DNA of 64,000 nucleotides from Symploca sp. SIO2C1 (GTDB lineage: Bacteria; Cyanobacteriota; Cyanobacteriia; Cyanobacteriales; Coleofasciculaceae). The stretch is taken from assembly GCA_010692635.1 (NCBI GenBank), contig JAAHGL010000022.1, positions 36,036-100,035 on the forward strand, in the 5' to 3' direction. This document shows, piece by piece, positions 1-9,928 of the stretch (within the stretch, counting starts at the first letter, position 1; each line of letters begins with the position of its first letter). Made by a program: the position numbers and the translations under genes. The notes below the pieces were generated by a model, which was not told where the DNA came from, ran no database searches, and was given only the letters and a program-made list of their open reading frames with translations.

Positions 1-2
1 AT

Positions 3-554
3 TCCTTGAGTCTCTGGTTCCCTCCTGAATTATTAACCTCAGAAACAACCTGGCTCAATCAGGGAATTTCTGGGGAAACTTCAGCTGGATTGCTCAATCG
101 CATAGATTTGTTGGATGATACCTATCCCAGTGTCGTTTTTGTGATGATCGGTATCAACGATTTAATTCGGGGAGTGGCAGGGGAAACCATAGTAGCAAAC
201 CAACAGCTGACAATTCGTCACTTGCGTCAAGCTCACCCCCAAGCTCAAGTAGTTGTCCAGTCAATTTTGCCCCACAGTGCAGAAAAAGCAACTTGGGAAG
301 GACGCGATCGCCTTTTATCTATTCCTAATAGGAATATCCAGGAAATTAACGAGCAGCTTAAAGAGATTGCTCAAATTGAAGGAGCTATCTATCTAGAACT
401 CTATCCTCTTTTTGCTGACAGTGATGGTACCCTCAAAACGGAGCTCAGTACCGATGGCTTACACCTCAATCAACAAGGTTATCAGGTTTGGAGCTATGCT
501 CTACAAGTCCTCAATCAGGTTTTATTGGACAGTGAACAGTTATCATTAAACTGA
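3..554 (+). CDS. SGNH/GDSL-type hydrolase, 5' end missing
   Basis: The reading frame is open at the left edge, so the N-terminus with the catalytic GDS(L) serine lies outside the window. What remains fits the SGNH hydrolase fold: a block II-like NQGISGET, the block III asparagine in IGINDL, and the block V Asp-His pair in DGLHLNQQGY near the C-terminus. This family cleaves esters of lipids, acylated sugars or acyl-CoA, and the substrate cannot be read here. About 180 residues are visible, most of a usual 200-240 residue protein. It is followed directly by repeats rather than by another gene on the same strand. Family assignment is firm; substrate is unknown. Confidence 0.8.
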   Translation, partial: SLSLWFPPELLTSETTWLNQGISGETSAGLLNRIDLLDDTYPSVVFVMIGINDLIRGVAGETIVANQQLTIRHLRQAHPQAQVVVQSILPHSAEKATWEGRDRLLSIPNRNIQEINEQLKEIAQIEGAIYLELYPLFADSDGTLKTELSTDGLHLNQQGYQVWSYALQVLNQVLLDSEQLSLN

Positions 555-640
555 ATTTAGAATTTAGAATTTAGAATTTAGAATTTAGAATTTATTTTCG
601 GCGAAAACAAACACACTTAATCCTGGATTTCACTTTAACT
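555..640. repeat. AGAATTT heptamer array plus conserved 3' tail (copy 1)
   Basis: About five tandem AGAATTT units start at the stop of the hydrolase gene. They are followed by a tail containing GCGAAAACAAACACACTTAATCCTG-type sequence, here split by small differences. The same arrangement of array then tail recurs at 11659-11730, so this is a dispersed repeat and not a purely local expansion. Confidence 0.7.
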
Positions 641-670
641 CACATCTTGCACTATGCATCATAAATACTT

Positions 671-885
<215 letters not shown>

Positions 886-960
886 ACTTAATAACCGAAA
901 AAAGAACAATCAATTTCAGTACTGAAACCGTCCAATCTTATCACTGCTGCCTGCTCCTAA

Positions 961-993
961 GTTCCCCTCCAAGGAGGGGTTAGGGGTGGGTTG
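961..993. repeat. Dispersed palindromic repeat (copy 1 of 3)
   Basis: A short palindrome, CCCCTCCAAGGAGGGG, is followed by TTAGGGGTGGGTT. The same unit occurs in opposite orientation at 16176-16209 and in the same orientation at 20682-20715. In those two places it lies inside a longer CTAG-ended element. The rest of the 555-1198 gap holds repeats and no gene. Confidence 0.7.
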
Positions 994-1045
994 CTCCCTA
1001 CCTTCACAGCTCAATTTTCTCTATTGCGTGCAAGATCTCAGTTTA

Positions 1046-1148
1046 TACCAAATCCGGTTATTGTGGGGTACTTATCAAAATCCCCAAATCTTTTCCAGAC
1101 AAAGGCTTTGATTTTTTTTAATAGACCCTTGGTAAAGCGGATTTGGTA
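1046..1148. repeat. 105-bp MITE-like element, copy 1
   Basis: Perfect inverted ends TACCAAATCCG and CGGATTTGGTA are flanked on both sides by TTA. The element recurs at 16331-16433 with one visible base difference. A TTA (TNA) target would fit elements mobilised by an IS5/IS1031-type transposase, but that link is inference. There is no coding sequence. The copy sits just downstream of the dynamin-like gene, which ends at 1199. Confidence 0.85.
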
Positions 1149-1198
1149 TTAAGTTGACACCAATGGTAGTTGAATCCCTACTCCAAGCTCCCCTGCCT

Positions 1199-3262
1199 TC
1201 ACTGGGATAATAGTAAATCCCCATACACAGATTCAACAGTACGTACTTCTTCAGAAACCTCAGCATCTAAACTCCTCAGGCGCTTTAATTCTGCTTCTTG
1301 GTTAATTTCCTGGGATTCCTTCTGCTTGAGCAAATTATCCAATTCTGCTTTCCGAGATTGAATATCATCATTAATCCGCTTGCTAACTTCCTGCTCGTAA
1401 GCCTGAAAACAATCTTTGACCCCTTGATGAATTGTCTCCCATTGCTCGTTTGCTAGCTGAGGCAGGTATTTAATAAATTCCTTTTTAGTGGCTTTAATCA
1501 ATTCTTTACGAGCTTGATCTACTTGTAGGGCTCCAATACCTAAGCCCATCAAAGCAAAACCCAATGGACCAAAAAACATACCAGTAAAAATTACTAAAAA
1601 ACTACTGATACCAATTACAGCAAACCAATTAACTAAGATATTTTTCCAATCGAAGCCTGCACCAGCCAAAACTACACCAGCTACATTACCGGAAGCTAAG
1701 GATAAAAAGCCCATTGCCCAACTAGCCCAAGCTGGTGAATTTTCTTCTTGATCTATATTTGCCCTGGGATGTAACTTTTGTCCAATTAACTTCTCTGTCA
1801 TGGAATCTGCTACCTGACTATAGGTTGCACCATAACTAGCAGCACTTTTAGCTAGTTGGGAAAAGGCTTCCGTGATTTTTCTTTCAGCAGTCAATTCCCA
1901 AGCGGCAACTTTATCATTGAGATACTGCTCAAACGCTTTCTGGAAAGCAGCATTAAACTCATCTCGCTTCCCTTGTTGCAGAGAATCCCAAAATCCCATG
2001 TCAGGCTGATAGCGCAGAAAATCCGATTCAAAAGTATCGCCTAAATTTAAAATGTATTCTCGGAAAGAATCGGCAATAGCTTTGGCTTGGCGATCGCGAG
2101 TGGTGATAATCTCTTGAGTAAATTGATTGCAGATCTCATTGAGCTTGGTAAATTCTGGTTCAACGGAACTAATTCGTTGCTTCAACTCATTGGCATCCTC
2201 CTCCAGCAAGGGAATGCGCCGTTCAATTGCTTCATGAACGCGATTGTAGCTTAGCCGTGCAATAGTCCTTGCTTGTCGCATTTCGGCAACAGCTCGTTCT
2301 TGGGTTAAAAAAGTATTTAGTGCTCCGATAAATTCTGGAAAACCAGTCCCCGCTAAGGAAGCCTCCGGGTTTTTCACCCGCAGGCGCAGAGCCATTAGGG
2401 AGGAAATCTCAAATACTCTTTCTTCGTAAATATCCTGTCCATTCACCCAACAATATTCAGCTAAGTTGGATTGGAAAACTTTACGCAGTTTCTCTTCTGC
2501 TACTGTTAGTTCTTCGGTATCATCAGGGTCAATTAGTCCCTTACGGATTTCGTCCCAAGCGTTGATGAGAAAGAAAACACTCAACCCGCGACCTTTGATA
2601 TAATTGTCCAGATAGCGGCGTTCTTCGAGAGTACAAGGCTGAGTTGCTCTAAGGACAAAGAGGATCGCATGGCAATTATTAATATAACTCAGAGAAAGTT
2701 CGTTCCGCGCTTCGGTATCATTTAATCCAGGACTATCAACAATTTCAATACCCTTTTCCAGTAAGGGTAAGGGATACTCCACTACAGCATAGTCAACGTC
2801 AGGAAATGCTTGCCTTTGCTCCTGTTCTAATTGCTTGGCTTCGGCGGGGTCAATGGTATAGTTTTGCTTAAAGCTCTGAAAATCTAGTTGTTGAGGAGTT
2901 TTACCATCTTTAAAGTAAATAGTGACTTGCTTTTGAGAGCCATAGCGTAACACTGTAAGTAAGGCAGTGCAGGGATTAACATCACTAGGTAATAAATTTT
3001 CGCCGATTAAAGCATTGAGGAAAGTACTTTTACCTCGCTTCATGTCCCCTAAAACCAACAGTCGGAATACTCCCTGACGCAAGTTTTGGCTAGCTAAACT
3101 CAAATCTTCTATTTCTGTTGCTAAACCAAGCTCTCCGGAACTATCCTTACCTGCTAATTCGGCTTCCGTGAGTATATCAGCCATCTTACCCAGACAACTA
3201 GCCACCTGAGAGCGCACTTGAGCAACTCTTGCCAAATCTTGAAGGAAGTTGTCGGTTTTCAT
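1199..3262 (-). CDS. Dynamin-like (BDLP-type) membrane GTPase
   Basis: A large GTPase of the bacterial dynamin family, about 687 residues from the ATG at 3262. A GTG six codons upstream is possible, but AGGGG lies at proper distance before the ATG. GTPase motifs are clear: P-loop GDMKRGKS (about residues 72-79), a threonine after it for G2, DSPG (about 176-179) and NAWD (about 234-237). A long helical region follows, then two hydrophobic stretches around residues 525-600, then a terminal coiled-coil-like helix. Such proteins bind and remodel membranes using GTP. Cyanobacterial members are candidates for roles in thylakoid or cell-envelope maintenance. It is transcribed alone, tail-to-repeat downstream, with groEL upstream on the same strand but separated by a terminator. 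Confidence 0.9.
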   Translation of the reverse strand: MKTDNFLQDLARVAQVRSQVASCLGKMADILTEAELAGKDSSGELGLATEIEDLSLASQNLRQGVFRLLVLGDMKRGKSTFLNALIGENLLPSDVNPCTALLTVLRYGSQKQVTIYFKDGKTPQQLDFQSFKQNYTIDPAEAKQLEQEQRQAFPDVDYAVVEYPLPLLEKGIEIVDSPGLNDTEARNELSLSYINNCHAILFVLRATQPCTLEERRYLDNYIKGRGLSVFFLINAWDEIRKGLIDPDDTEELTVAEEKLRKVFQSNLAEYCWVNGQDIYEERVFEISSLMALRLRVKNPEASLAGTGFPEFIGALNTFLTQERAVAEMRQARTIARLSYNRVHEAIERRIPLLEEDANELKQRISSVEPEFTKLNEICNQFTQEIITTRDRQAKAIADSFREYILNLGDTFESDFLRYQPDMGFWDSLQQGKRDEFNAAFQKAFEQYLNDKVAAWELTAERKITEAFSQLAKSAASYGATYSQVADSMTEKLIGQKLHPRANIDQEENSPAWASWAMGFLSLASGNVAGVVLAGAGFDWKNILVNWFAVIGISSFLVIFTGMFFGPLGFALMGLGIGALQVDQARKELIKATKKEFIKYLPQLANEQWETIHQGVKDCFQAYEQEVSKRINDDIQSRKAELDNLLKQKESQEINQEAELKRLRSLDAEVSEEVRTVESVYGDLLLSQ

Positions 3263-3386
3263 GAAGCATACCCCTAGCACTGCAATTGGTTAATATAGTC
3301 AGCTACAAACTGAAGCCACAGCATTCCGGATACTTGGCAGTATATTGTGGATTTGAGCGAACGGTGAGTAATATCTGTTGACCTTC

Positions 3387-3420
3387 AAAAAAAGCAGCTT
3401 GTTCTTAATAGACAAGCTGC
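3387..3420 (-). terminator. Rho-independent terminator of groEL
   Basis: Read on the minus strand, a perfect 9-bp stem GCAGCTTGT/ACAAGCTGC (3394-3402 and 3412-3420) with a 9-nt loop is followed by seven T residues (3387-3393). It lies about 40 bp after the groEL stop and separates groEL from the dynamin-like gene. Confidence 0.85.
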
Positions 3421-3457
3421 CTTGGGTGTTTATCCTAATGCTAGGAAGCGGTGGGGA

Positions 3458-5149
<1,692 letters not shown>

Positions 5150-5174
5150 TTAGTCTGAATCGTCATTAGCAAAT

Positions 5175-5201
5175 TTAGCACTCTTGACTGGAGAGTGCTA
5201 A
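5175..5201 (-). promoter_or_regulatory. CIRCE operator (HrcA binding site) of groEL
   Basis: A perfect TTAGCACTC-N9-GAGTGCTAA palindrome lies directly upstream of groEL, the canonical binding site of the heat-shock repressor HrcA. A GTTCGG hexamer at 5212-5217 resembles half of the cyanobacterial K-box, but the second half does not match. No clear -10/-35 pair is visible above the operator. A transposon-like repeat begins only 26 bp beyond it. Confidence 0.95.
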
Positions 5202-5227
5202 TTGGAATTTGGTTCGGATATCACCCC

Positions 5228-5680
5228 CTTGTGGGGGCAGGGCTGTTTCATTCCTCACGTAAAATCAAGTTATGGGGAGACAGGGAATTAGGGAAGTGGG
5301 GAATTGGGGAAGTCTCACCTTAATGGGTGCGGCTACGGGGTGAGGTGAAAAAAGGTGTGGGAGAGCTTTTTTGAGTAATGAGTAATGAGTAATGAGTAAT
5401 GAGGGTCGAAACTTTTGTCAAATCCTCTTTCCTTCTACCTCCTACCTCCTCCGGAGCCTCGGAGCCTCCTGCCTCGGAGCCTCCTGCCTCATGTTTCTTC
5501 AAAGCCACTGTAAATTTCACCTCACCCGCGGCTACGTGATTAATGGGAGACACTTTATCTAGCAAGGGCTTCAGCCATTATAGTAGGATTGCTATACTTT
5601 GTTCTCCCAAATTCCCTACCTCCGTAAAAACCTACAATTCTAGACTTTTCCTAAGAATGAAACAGCCCTGCTTGTGGGGG
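5228..5680. mobile_element. Outer transposon-like element with 16-bp TIRs and 10-bp target duplication
   Basis: Perfect 16-bp inverted ends CAGGGCTGTTTCATTC (5238-5253) and its complement (5655-5670) bound the element. The direct repeat CTTGTGGGGG flanks it on both sides (5228-5237 and 5671-5680), a clear 10-bp target-site duplication. The 433-bp body encodes no transposase and contains a second inserted element at 5338-5527. It lies between the groEL operator and the first comFB-like gene. The 5141-5812 gap holds nothing else recognisable. Confidence 0.85.
5329..5536. mobile_element. Nested MITE-like element with 13-bp TIRs and 9-bp target duplication
   Basis: Perfect ends GGGTGAGGTGAAA (5338-5350) and TTTCACCTCACCC (5515-5527) are flanked by GCGGCTACG on both sides (5329-5337 and 5528-5536), a 9-bp target duplication. 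The interior has a GAGTAAT array (about 5375-5402) and CTACCTC/GGAGCCT-type repeats. A related element with a similar TIR and 9-bp duplication is at 54011-54145, and a truncated copy is at 18385-18501. It sits wholly inside the outer element at 5238-5670. Confidence 0.85.
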
Positions 5681-5812
5681 TGAACAGGGCTAATTTAGTG
5701 ACATTCTCTCACTGTTGAATCCTGCTGTGATCAAAGCTACTTTTCACAAATTTTTCACATTTCCTTTATACTCTTAATGTTTAAGGTGACATCTACCGAA
5801 TACCTACATCAC

Positions 5813-6355
5813 ATGAATAACTCCAAAATAGAAAATGAAACTATTGAATTAAATCAAGTTACTAGTCGAACTCATATAAATGTAATGGAATCGCTAGTTG
5901 CTCAGGAAGTCGAGCGGCAGCGATCGCGAATGCCTGAAAATCTAGCTAAGTATATCGATGCGGTAGAGGTGGCAACCTATGCCTTAAATCGTTTACCACC
6001 TCTGTATGCTTGTAGTAAAGAAGGCTGGCATTATCAAAAAAGACAAGCTCAGCATAAGTTGCCGTCTCAGATTACTACTGCTGTTCGTCAAGCGATCGCC
6101 GCAGTACAAAGAGACCCAATCAAGCTCTCAAATCCCCTCAAACCAGAAGAGACAGAATTAAAGGAAGCTAAGGCAGCTCTAGAAGCATTGCAAGATTTGC
6201 TAGAGTACAGAGAAATTTCCTGGCAGAATTTGGTTGATGTTGTACAAAAAGCCCTAACTCAAAAAGCAGTTGATAGTGTTAAGCAAGTTCTTCACAAAAA
6301 AGCATTGGGACATCAAACCCACCAGCAGACAAAAAAATTAACTGCTCCTAGTTAG
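5813..6355 (+). CDS. ComFB-domain protein, tandem copy 1
   Basis: About 180 residues with a ComFB (late competence protein) domain. The core runs from NVMESLVAQEVERQ through LPPLYACSKEGW, including the conserved LNRLPPLYACS stretch. I chose the ATG at 5813 rather than the one at 5777 because from there the protein aligns residue for residue with the next gene, and the bases before both ATGs match (CATCA-ATGAATAAC). Published work identifies cyanobacterial ComFB-domain proteins as cyclic di-nucleotide receptors, so a c-di-GMP or c-di-AMP sensing role is plausible. The stop codon overlaps the end of a family A repeat. Confidence 0.8.
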   Translation: MNNSKIENETIELNQVTSRTHINVMESLVAQEVERQRSRMPENLAKYIDAVEVATYALNRLPPLYACSKEGWHYQKRQAQHKLPSQITTAVRQAIAAVQRDPIKLSNPLKPEETELKEAKAALEALQDLLEYREISWQNLVDVVQKALTQKAVDSVKQVLHKKALGHQTHQQTKKLTAPS

Positions 6356-6579
6356 GGCTTGCTGAATCAGTCGTAATTGTCGGGTTGCCATAGGTGTTAG
6401 GTATTAGGTATTAGGTGTTAGGTGTTAGGTGTTAGGTATTAGGTGGTAGGTGTTAGGGATTTTCTACTTGTGGTGCAAGGTTTTTGAACTAAAAGATACC
6501 ATTTCCTTGCACTTGGGCTAGAAAAAAAATGATTGAAAGCCTTTTCTGGCATAGCTTCCACACTCATACAGCAACCCCT
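6354..6579. repeat. MITE-like inverted-repeat element, family A copy 2
   Basis: Ends AGGGCTTGCTG and CAGCAACCCCT are inverted with one mismatch and flanked by AGTT on both sides. The left half holds a GTTAGGT/ATTAGGT heptamer array (about 6395-6456), and the right half matches 781-885 closely. The left end supplies the last two bases of the TAG stop of the preceding gene. Confidence 0.75.
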
Positions 6580-6796
6580 AGTTAAGATTAGTTTGATAGT
6601 CGTTATCGTTTGTAATTAGATATTCAATTAATTACTACTTAGGGCAGACGTAAATAGTCATATTTCGTGCATAAGAGGCATCAACTCAGTATTAAATCGT
6701 GATTCCAATGAACTAATAGGGAATAATAAATTTAACTATTTTTTAAAATTATCTACTTATTCTTTTAAGCTATATTAACTGTTGAACCTAATATTT

Positions 6797-6922
6797 AAGT
6801 AGGTGGACAGAAGTAAATACACATCGGTAGACCGGGTTTTGAAGGAGTGAAACTGCTATATGGCAAGTTTCTTAGCTAAACCGAAGTCTACAAATTTACT
6901 TTTGTTTTTTACACCTACCTAT
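6797..6922. repeat. Imperfect inverted repeat upstream of second comFB-like gene
   Basis: AAGTAGGTG near 6797 pairs with CACCTACCT near 6912. Inner blocks AAGTAAAT and GTAGAC-CGGTTT-type sequence also pair, giving an imperfect palindrome of about 125 bp. It could be another dead mobile element or a structured 5' leader of the next gene. The rest of 6580-6956 is AT-rich with no gene seen. Confidence 0.45.
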
Positions 6923-6956
6923 TTATCTGGTCTTAGGAACTTCAGGCAAGCATCAG

Positions 6957-7538
6957 ATGAATAACCTCAAAACTGAAGATCAAACTTTAGCATCGCATCA
7001 AGACTCAAACAGAACTCACAAAAATGTAATGGAATTGTTCGTGAGTCAGGAAGTAGAGCAGCAGCGATCACAACTTTCTGAAAATCTAGCTAAGTATATC
7101 GACCCGATAGAGGTGGCAACCTATGCTCTGAATCGTTTACCACCGCTGTATGCTTGTAGTCAGCAAGGCTGGCAGTATCAAAAACTACAGGCTCAAAGCC
7201 AGTTCCAGCAGATTACTATTGCTGTCCGTCAAGCGCTCGCTGCAGTACAAAGGGATCCTATCAAACGCTCCACTCCCCTTATACCCTCAGAAGAAACTGA
7301 ATTACAAGAAGCTCAGGCGGCGTTGGCAGGACTACAAAACTTGCTACATCAAAGAGAAGTTTCTTGGAATAATCTCGCTAATACGGTGCAAAAAGCCCTA
7401 ACTAAAACAGCTACTGAGGCGATTAAGCAAGTCCTACCCAAAAAAGCTCGAAAAAATCCTATCCACCAGGAATCAAAGGAATTAAATTTGGTTGTATATG
7501 ATTGGAAAGATAGCATTATAGAAAGCAAAGATGAGTAG
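6957..7538 (+). CDS. ComFB-domain protein, tandem copy 2
   Basis: A 193-residue paralogue of the preceding gene with the same core: NVMELFVSQEVEQQ, then AKYIDPIEVATYALNRLPPLYACSQ split by few changes, then a helical C-terminal half. Roughly two thirds of the first 170 residues appear identical between the copies, and the tails differ. The pair probably arose by tandem duplication, after which repeats entered the 600-bp spacer. A cyclic-dinucleotide receptor role is suggested by what is published for cyanobacterial ComFB proteins. No partner gene is attached. Confidence 0.8.
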   Translation: MNNLKTEDQTLASHQDSNRTHKNVMELFVSQEVEQQRSQLSENLAKYIDPIEVATYALNRLPPLYACSQQGWQYQKLQAQSQFQQITIAVRQALAAVQRDPIKRSTPLIPSEETELQEAQAALAGLQNLLHQREVSWNNLANTVQKALTKTATEAIKQVLPKKARKNPIHQESKELNLVVYDWKDSIIESKDE

Positions 7539-7562
7539 CGATACTTGCTTTCTGTGCAGACA

Positions 7563-7703
7563 ATGCGATCGCTCTCTCTTTCAGAAGGGGATCTGCCCAA
7601 GTCTGTTAAAAATATTATTGAGAAATACCCCAAAACTGAATATGGCGCTTATCCTGGGAGCTTAGAGAAATGTGTGGAGGTATATCATGGAGCAATTAAT
7701 TAA
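7563..7703 (+). CDS. Possible 46-residue protein, unrecognised
   Basis: An ATG frame of 46 codons runs into the next gene and overlaps its start by 17 bp. It begins MRSLSLSEGDLPKSV and ends EVYHGAIN. There is no clear ribosome binding site or homologue I recognise. It might be a fragment of a decayed gene. Confidence 0.25.
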   Translation: MRSLSLSEGDLPKSVKNIIEKYPKTEYGAYPGSLEKCVEVYHGAIN

Positions 7704-7998
7704 GTATCGCATTGTCTGTACCCTAAGCTTTGGGGACATCTATGGACAAATCATGATTTGGTTAATCGTCATTTTCCTTAGTCTCGCTTCTGCACTAGCT
7801 CTGTGGAGTGCTGAACGCCAAATTTACGCCTTAGCCACTGTCGGACTAATCTTAGTGCTGTCTTTGCCGTTCTTACTCTTTGCCTTTGTAACCACACTAC
7901 TCAACCATATTGAGCTCGATCCCATAGAAGTAGACGCCAAAAATCCCACAGCTCGTCGGCAGCCACCTACCCAGAAACCAGCAGAAGCAAGCAGCTGA
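7687..7998 (+). CDS. Small two-helix membrane protein of unknown function
   Basis: The start at 7687 is chosen because GGAGG lies 8 bp before it. An in-frame ATG at 7672 lacks such a site. The 103-residue product has two hydrophobic segments: roughly residues 23-40 (IWLIVIFLSLASALALW) and 48-68 (ATVGLILVLSLPFLLFAF). A short acidic then Pro/Arg-rich tail follows. I do not recognise the family. A good terminator follows at 8034-8061, so it ends a transcription unit that may include the ComFB gene upstream. Confidence 0.65.
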   Translation: MEQLIKYRIVCTLSFGDIYGQIMIWLIVIFLSLASALALWSAERQIYALATVGLILVLSLPFLLFAFVTTLLNHIELDPIEVDAKNPTARRQPPTQKPAEASS

Positions 7999-8033
7999 TT
8001 CAACTGTTGATTATAGTTGGTAATTGCCAGAAG

Positions 8034-8061
8034 TTCCCTGCCTTGTGGTAGGGAATTTTTT
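8034..8061 (+). terminator. Rho-independent terminator
   Basis: TTCCCTGCC (8034-8042) pairs with GGTAGGGAA (8047-8055) through nine pairs, one of them G-T, with a 4-nt loop. Six T residues follow (8056-8061). It ends the transcript of the small membrane protein. Confidence 0.8.
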
Positions 8062-8132
8062 GTGGGGTCAATTGTAGACCTTTCAAAATAAGTACACACG
8101 ATACAAGAAAAGTAAAGAGAGCTAAACAAATA

Positions 8133-8855
8133 ATGCCTACAGACCTATATCAAGGTATGTCCGATTTCTATAATGCCTTCATTGGAAGGAATCGAGATTA
8201 CAGAGCAATTGCGATGGAGCTGCTCAAGCTCTTCGGCAATCAGCAACACATCTTGGATGTGGGAATCGGGACTGGCTTGCTCGTAGAGCAACTTCTTGAG
8301 TTGCGATCTGAACTCCAAATCACTGGGATAGATACGAGTAAGTCACTACTTGCTCAAGCTCAGGCTAGCTTAGGGACTCAAGTAGAACTCTACTGCCAGG
8401 ATGTATGTAACCTGCAACTTGATAAGATGTTCGACGTTGCCTATTCTCGTGGAGGTGCCTGGGCTTTTGTTCAGGATGGCGACACTATCTTACTTGCAAG
8501 CCACATCTTGGAGCTAGATGCTATTGAGCAGAGCTTTGAACGGGTTGCAGCACACCTACGTGATGGAGGGCGTTTTATTATCATCTCGTCAAACGCCAAC
8601 CATAGTAAACAGGATGAATTAGATGGGGAAGTTTCATTCGGGAGAACCGTTAGCAAACATTGGGTTGACGGGGAGCAATATCTTGTTCTTGACTATAGGT
8701 GTCATAGGCAAGGTATTCTTACGGGACACCAGAAAGTACGAATGCGATTGCTCGAACTAGAGTATGTAGAAAGTATGCTGCGAGCAGCAGGTTTCCAAAA
8801 CATTTCCTATGACAGTCACGAATGCCGAATTTATCAGAAAGAAAGTGCTAAATGA
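8133..8855 (+). CDS. Class I SAM-dependent methyltransferase
   Basis: A 240-residue Rossmann-fold methyltransferase. SAM motif I is HILDVGIGTGLL (about residues 38-49), followed by the acidic residue of motif II in TGIDTSK and a DVAYSRGG-type post-II segment. The acceptor is not evident. The stop overlaps the next start as ATGA, so the two genes are translationally coupled. Because the partner is related to isoprenyl diphosphate synthases, methylation of a prenyl diphosphate or terpenoid is an attractive but unproved idea. Base composition looks somewhat richer in G+C than the surrounding intergenic DNA. Confidence 0.8.
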   Translation: MPTDLYQGMSDFYNAFIGRNRDYRAIAMELLKLFGNQQHILDVGIGTGLLVEQLLELRSELQITGIDTSKSLLAQAQASLGTQVELYCQDVCNLQLDKMFDVAYSRGGAWAFVQDGDTILLASHILELDAIEQSFERVAAHLRDGGRFIIISSNANHSKQDELDGEVSFGRTVSKHWVDGEQYLVLDYRCHRQGILTGHQKVRMRLLELEYVESMLRAAGFQNISYDSHECRIYQKESAK

Positions 8856-9886
8856 GCAATTATTTTCATCTCATGCAAGAGACATCACAAGCAACGGATC
8901 CACTTATCGAACGCTATATGGATAAGTTGAGTCCGGAAGTGAAGCAACTTCCGATGAAGCGGCATGGTAACCTTCGACTGCGGGATCTCCAGATCCGAAC
9001 AGGTTATGAGATTAACGGAGGTAAAGATTGGAAGGAGATTCTTCCCGCCTGTGCAAGTTTTGAGATCCTAAACTGCTCGACTTATGTGATCAACTGGTTC
9101 CTCGATGAAAAGCATGGCTATGAAAGCCCTGAGAGTAAGCGAAAGCTGGTAATTGCTGGGTTTCAACTTAGAGAAGTTGCTCAACAGATCTTAGAAGATC
9201 ATGACATGACTTCACTCTTACCACTTCTGAGTAATATCAACAACCGAGTCTATCTTGGTCAGATGATGGATATTCATGATCTAAAGGTTGCTAGAATGAG
9301 TGATTATCCAAACTACCAGGATTTTCTAGAAGCTTATCAGCAACGCTGTAGATTACTTTCCGGTGTATTCTACGGCAGCTGTTTCTTGGCAGGCTCAATC
9401 ATTGCGGGGAAGGCTGACGAACTGCTGTACGAAATGGGCGCTATCTATGGAGCAGCCACTCAGGCTGCGAATGATTTTGGTGATTTTGCACTGCCAGTAA
9501 AGCGCTTATCGAAGCTGGAGAAACCATATCAGGATCAATTTTCGGACTTCATGAATGGAAAACTCACTTTGCCAGTGTATTTAATGACTCAAAGGGCTAA
9601 CGAGGAACAACGAAAGCGACTCGAAGAGTTGAGGCTTGGAGCTATTGACGGGAACAGCTATCGGGAAATTCTAGACATACTGGTTGACAAGGGGGTTTAC
9701 TCTGATTGTCTAATCTACCTCAAGCAAGAGCACAAGCGATGTAAGAGTATGCTCTACACTAAAGATAAGACGGTGCATCGAGACATAATTGCCTCAATCT
9801 TAGTGAGAATCACCTCGAACAAGTTCCTGTCGCAGCTCAGAAAGAACATCGAAGATAGAACAGATTTGCCGAGCTGTTTAGCTTAA
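8852..9886 (+). CDS. Isoprenyl diphosphate synthase-like protein with degenerate aspartate motif
   Basis: A 344-residue protein resembling the all-alpha trans-isoprenyl diphosphate synthase fold. The region where FPP/GGPP synthases carry DDxxD reads NWFLDEK (about residues 81-87). The second aspartate-rich motif is QAANDFGDF (about 204-212), and GKLTLPVYL (about 236-244) matches the conserved GKxTLP stretch. Loss of the first DDxxD argues against ordinary chain elongation. It suggests a terpene-synthase-like, prenyl-transferring (as in ComQ relatives) or altered-metal activity. It overlaps the methyltransferase gene by 4 bp. Family call is moderately sure; reaction unknown. Confidence 0.65.
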   Translation: MSNYFHLMQETSQATDPLIERYMDKLSPEVKQLPMKRHGNLRLRDLQIRTGYEINGGKDWKEILPACASFEILNCSTYVINWFLDEKHGYESPESKRKLVIAGFQLREVAQQILEDHDMTSLLPLLSNINNRVYLGQMMDIHDLKVARMSDYPNYQDFLEAYQQRCRLLSGVFYGSCFLAGSIIAGKADELLYEMGAIYGAATQAANDFGDFALPVKRLSKLEKPYQDQFSDFMNGKLTLPVYLMTQRANEEQRKRLEELRLGAIDGNSYREILDILVDKGVYSDCLIYLKQEHKRCKSMLYTKDKTVHRDIIASILVRITSNKFLSQLRKNIEDRTDLPSCLA

Positions 9887-9928
9887 TTTTTTAAAGTAGA
9901 ACATAGAGAAGCCGAGCCAAAACAAAAG

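Noticed and set aside
5212..5227. Cyanobacterial K-box upstream of groEL
   Set aside because: Only the GTTCGG half and the central A match; the CCNNAC half is absent.
8852..9886. Ordinary FPP/GGPP synthase
   Set aside because: The first aspartate-rich motif is missing, so a normal chain-elongating synthase should not be annotated.
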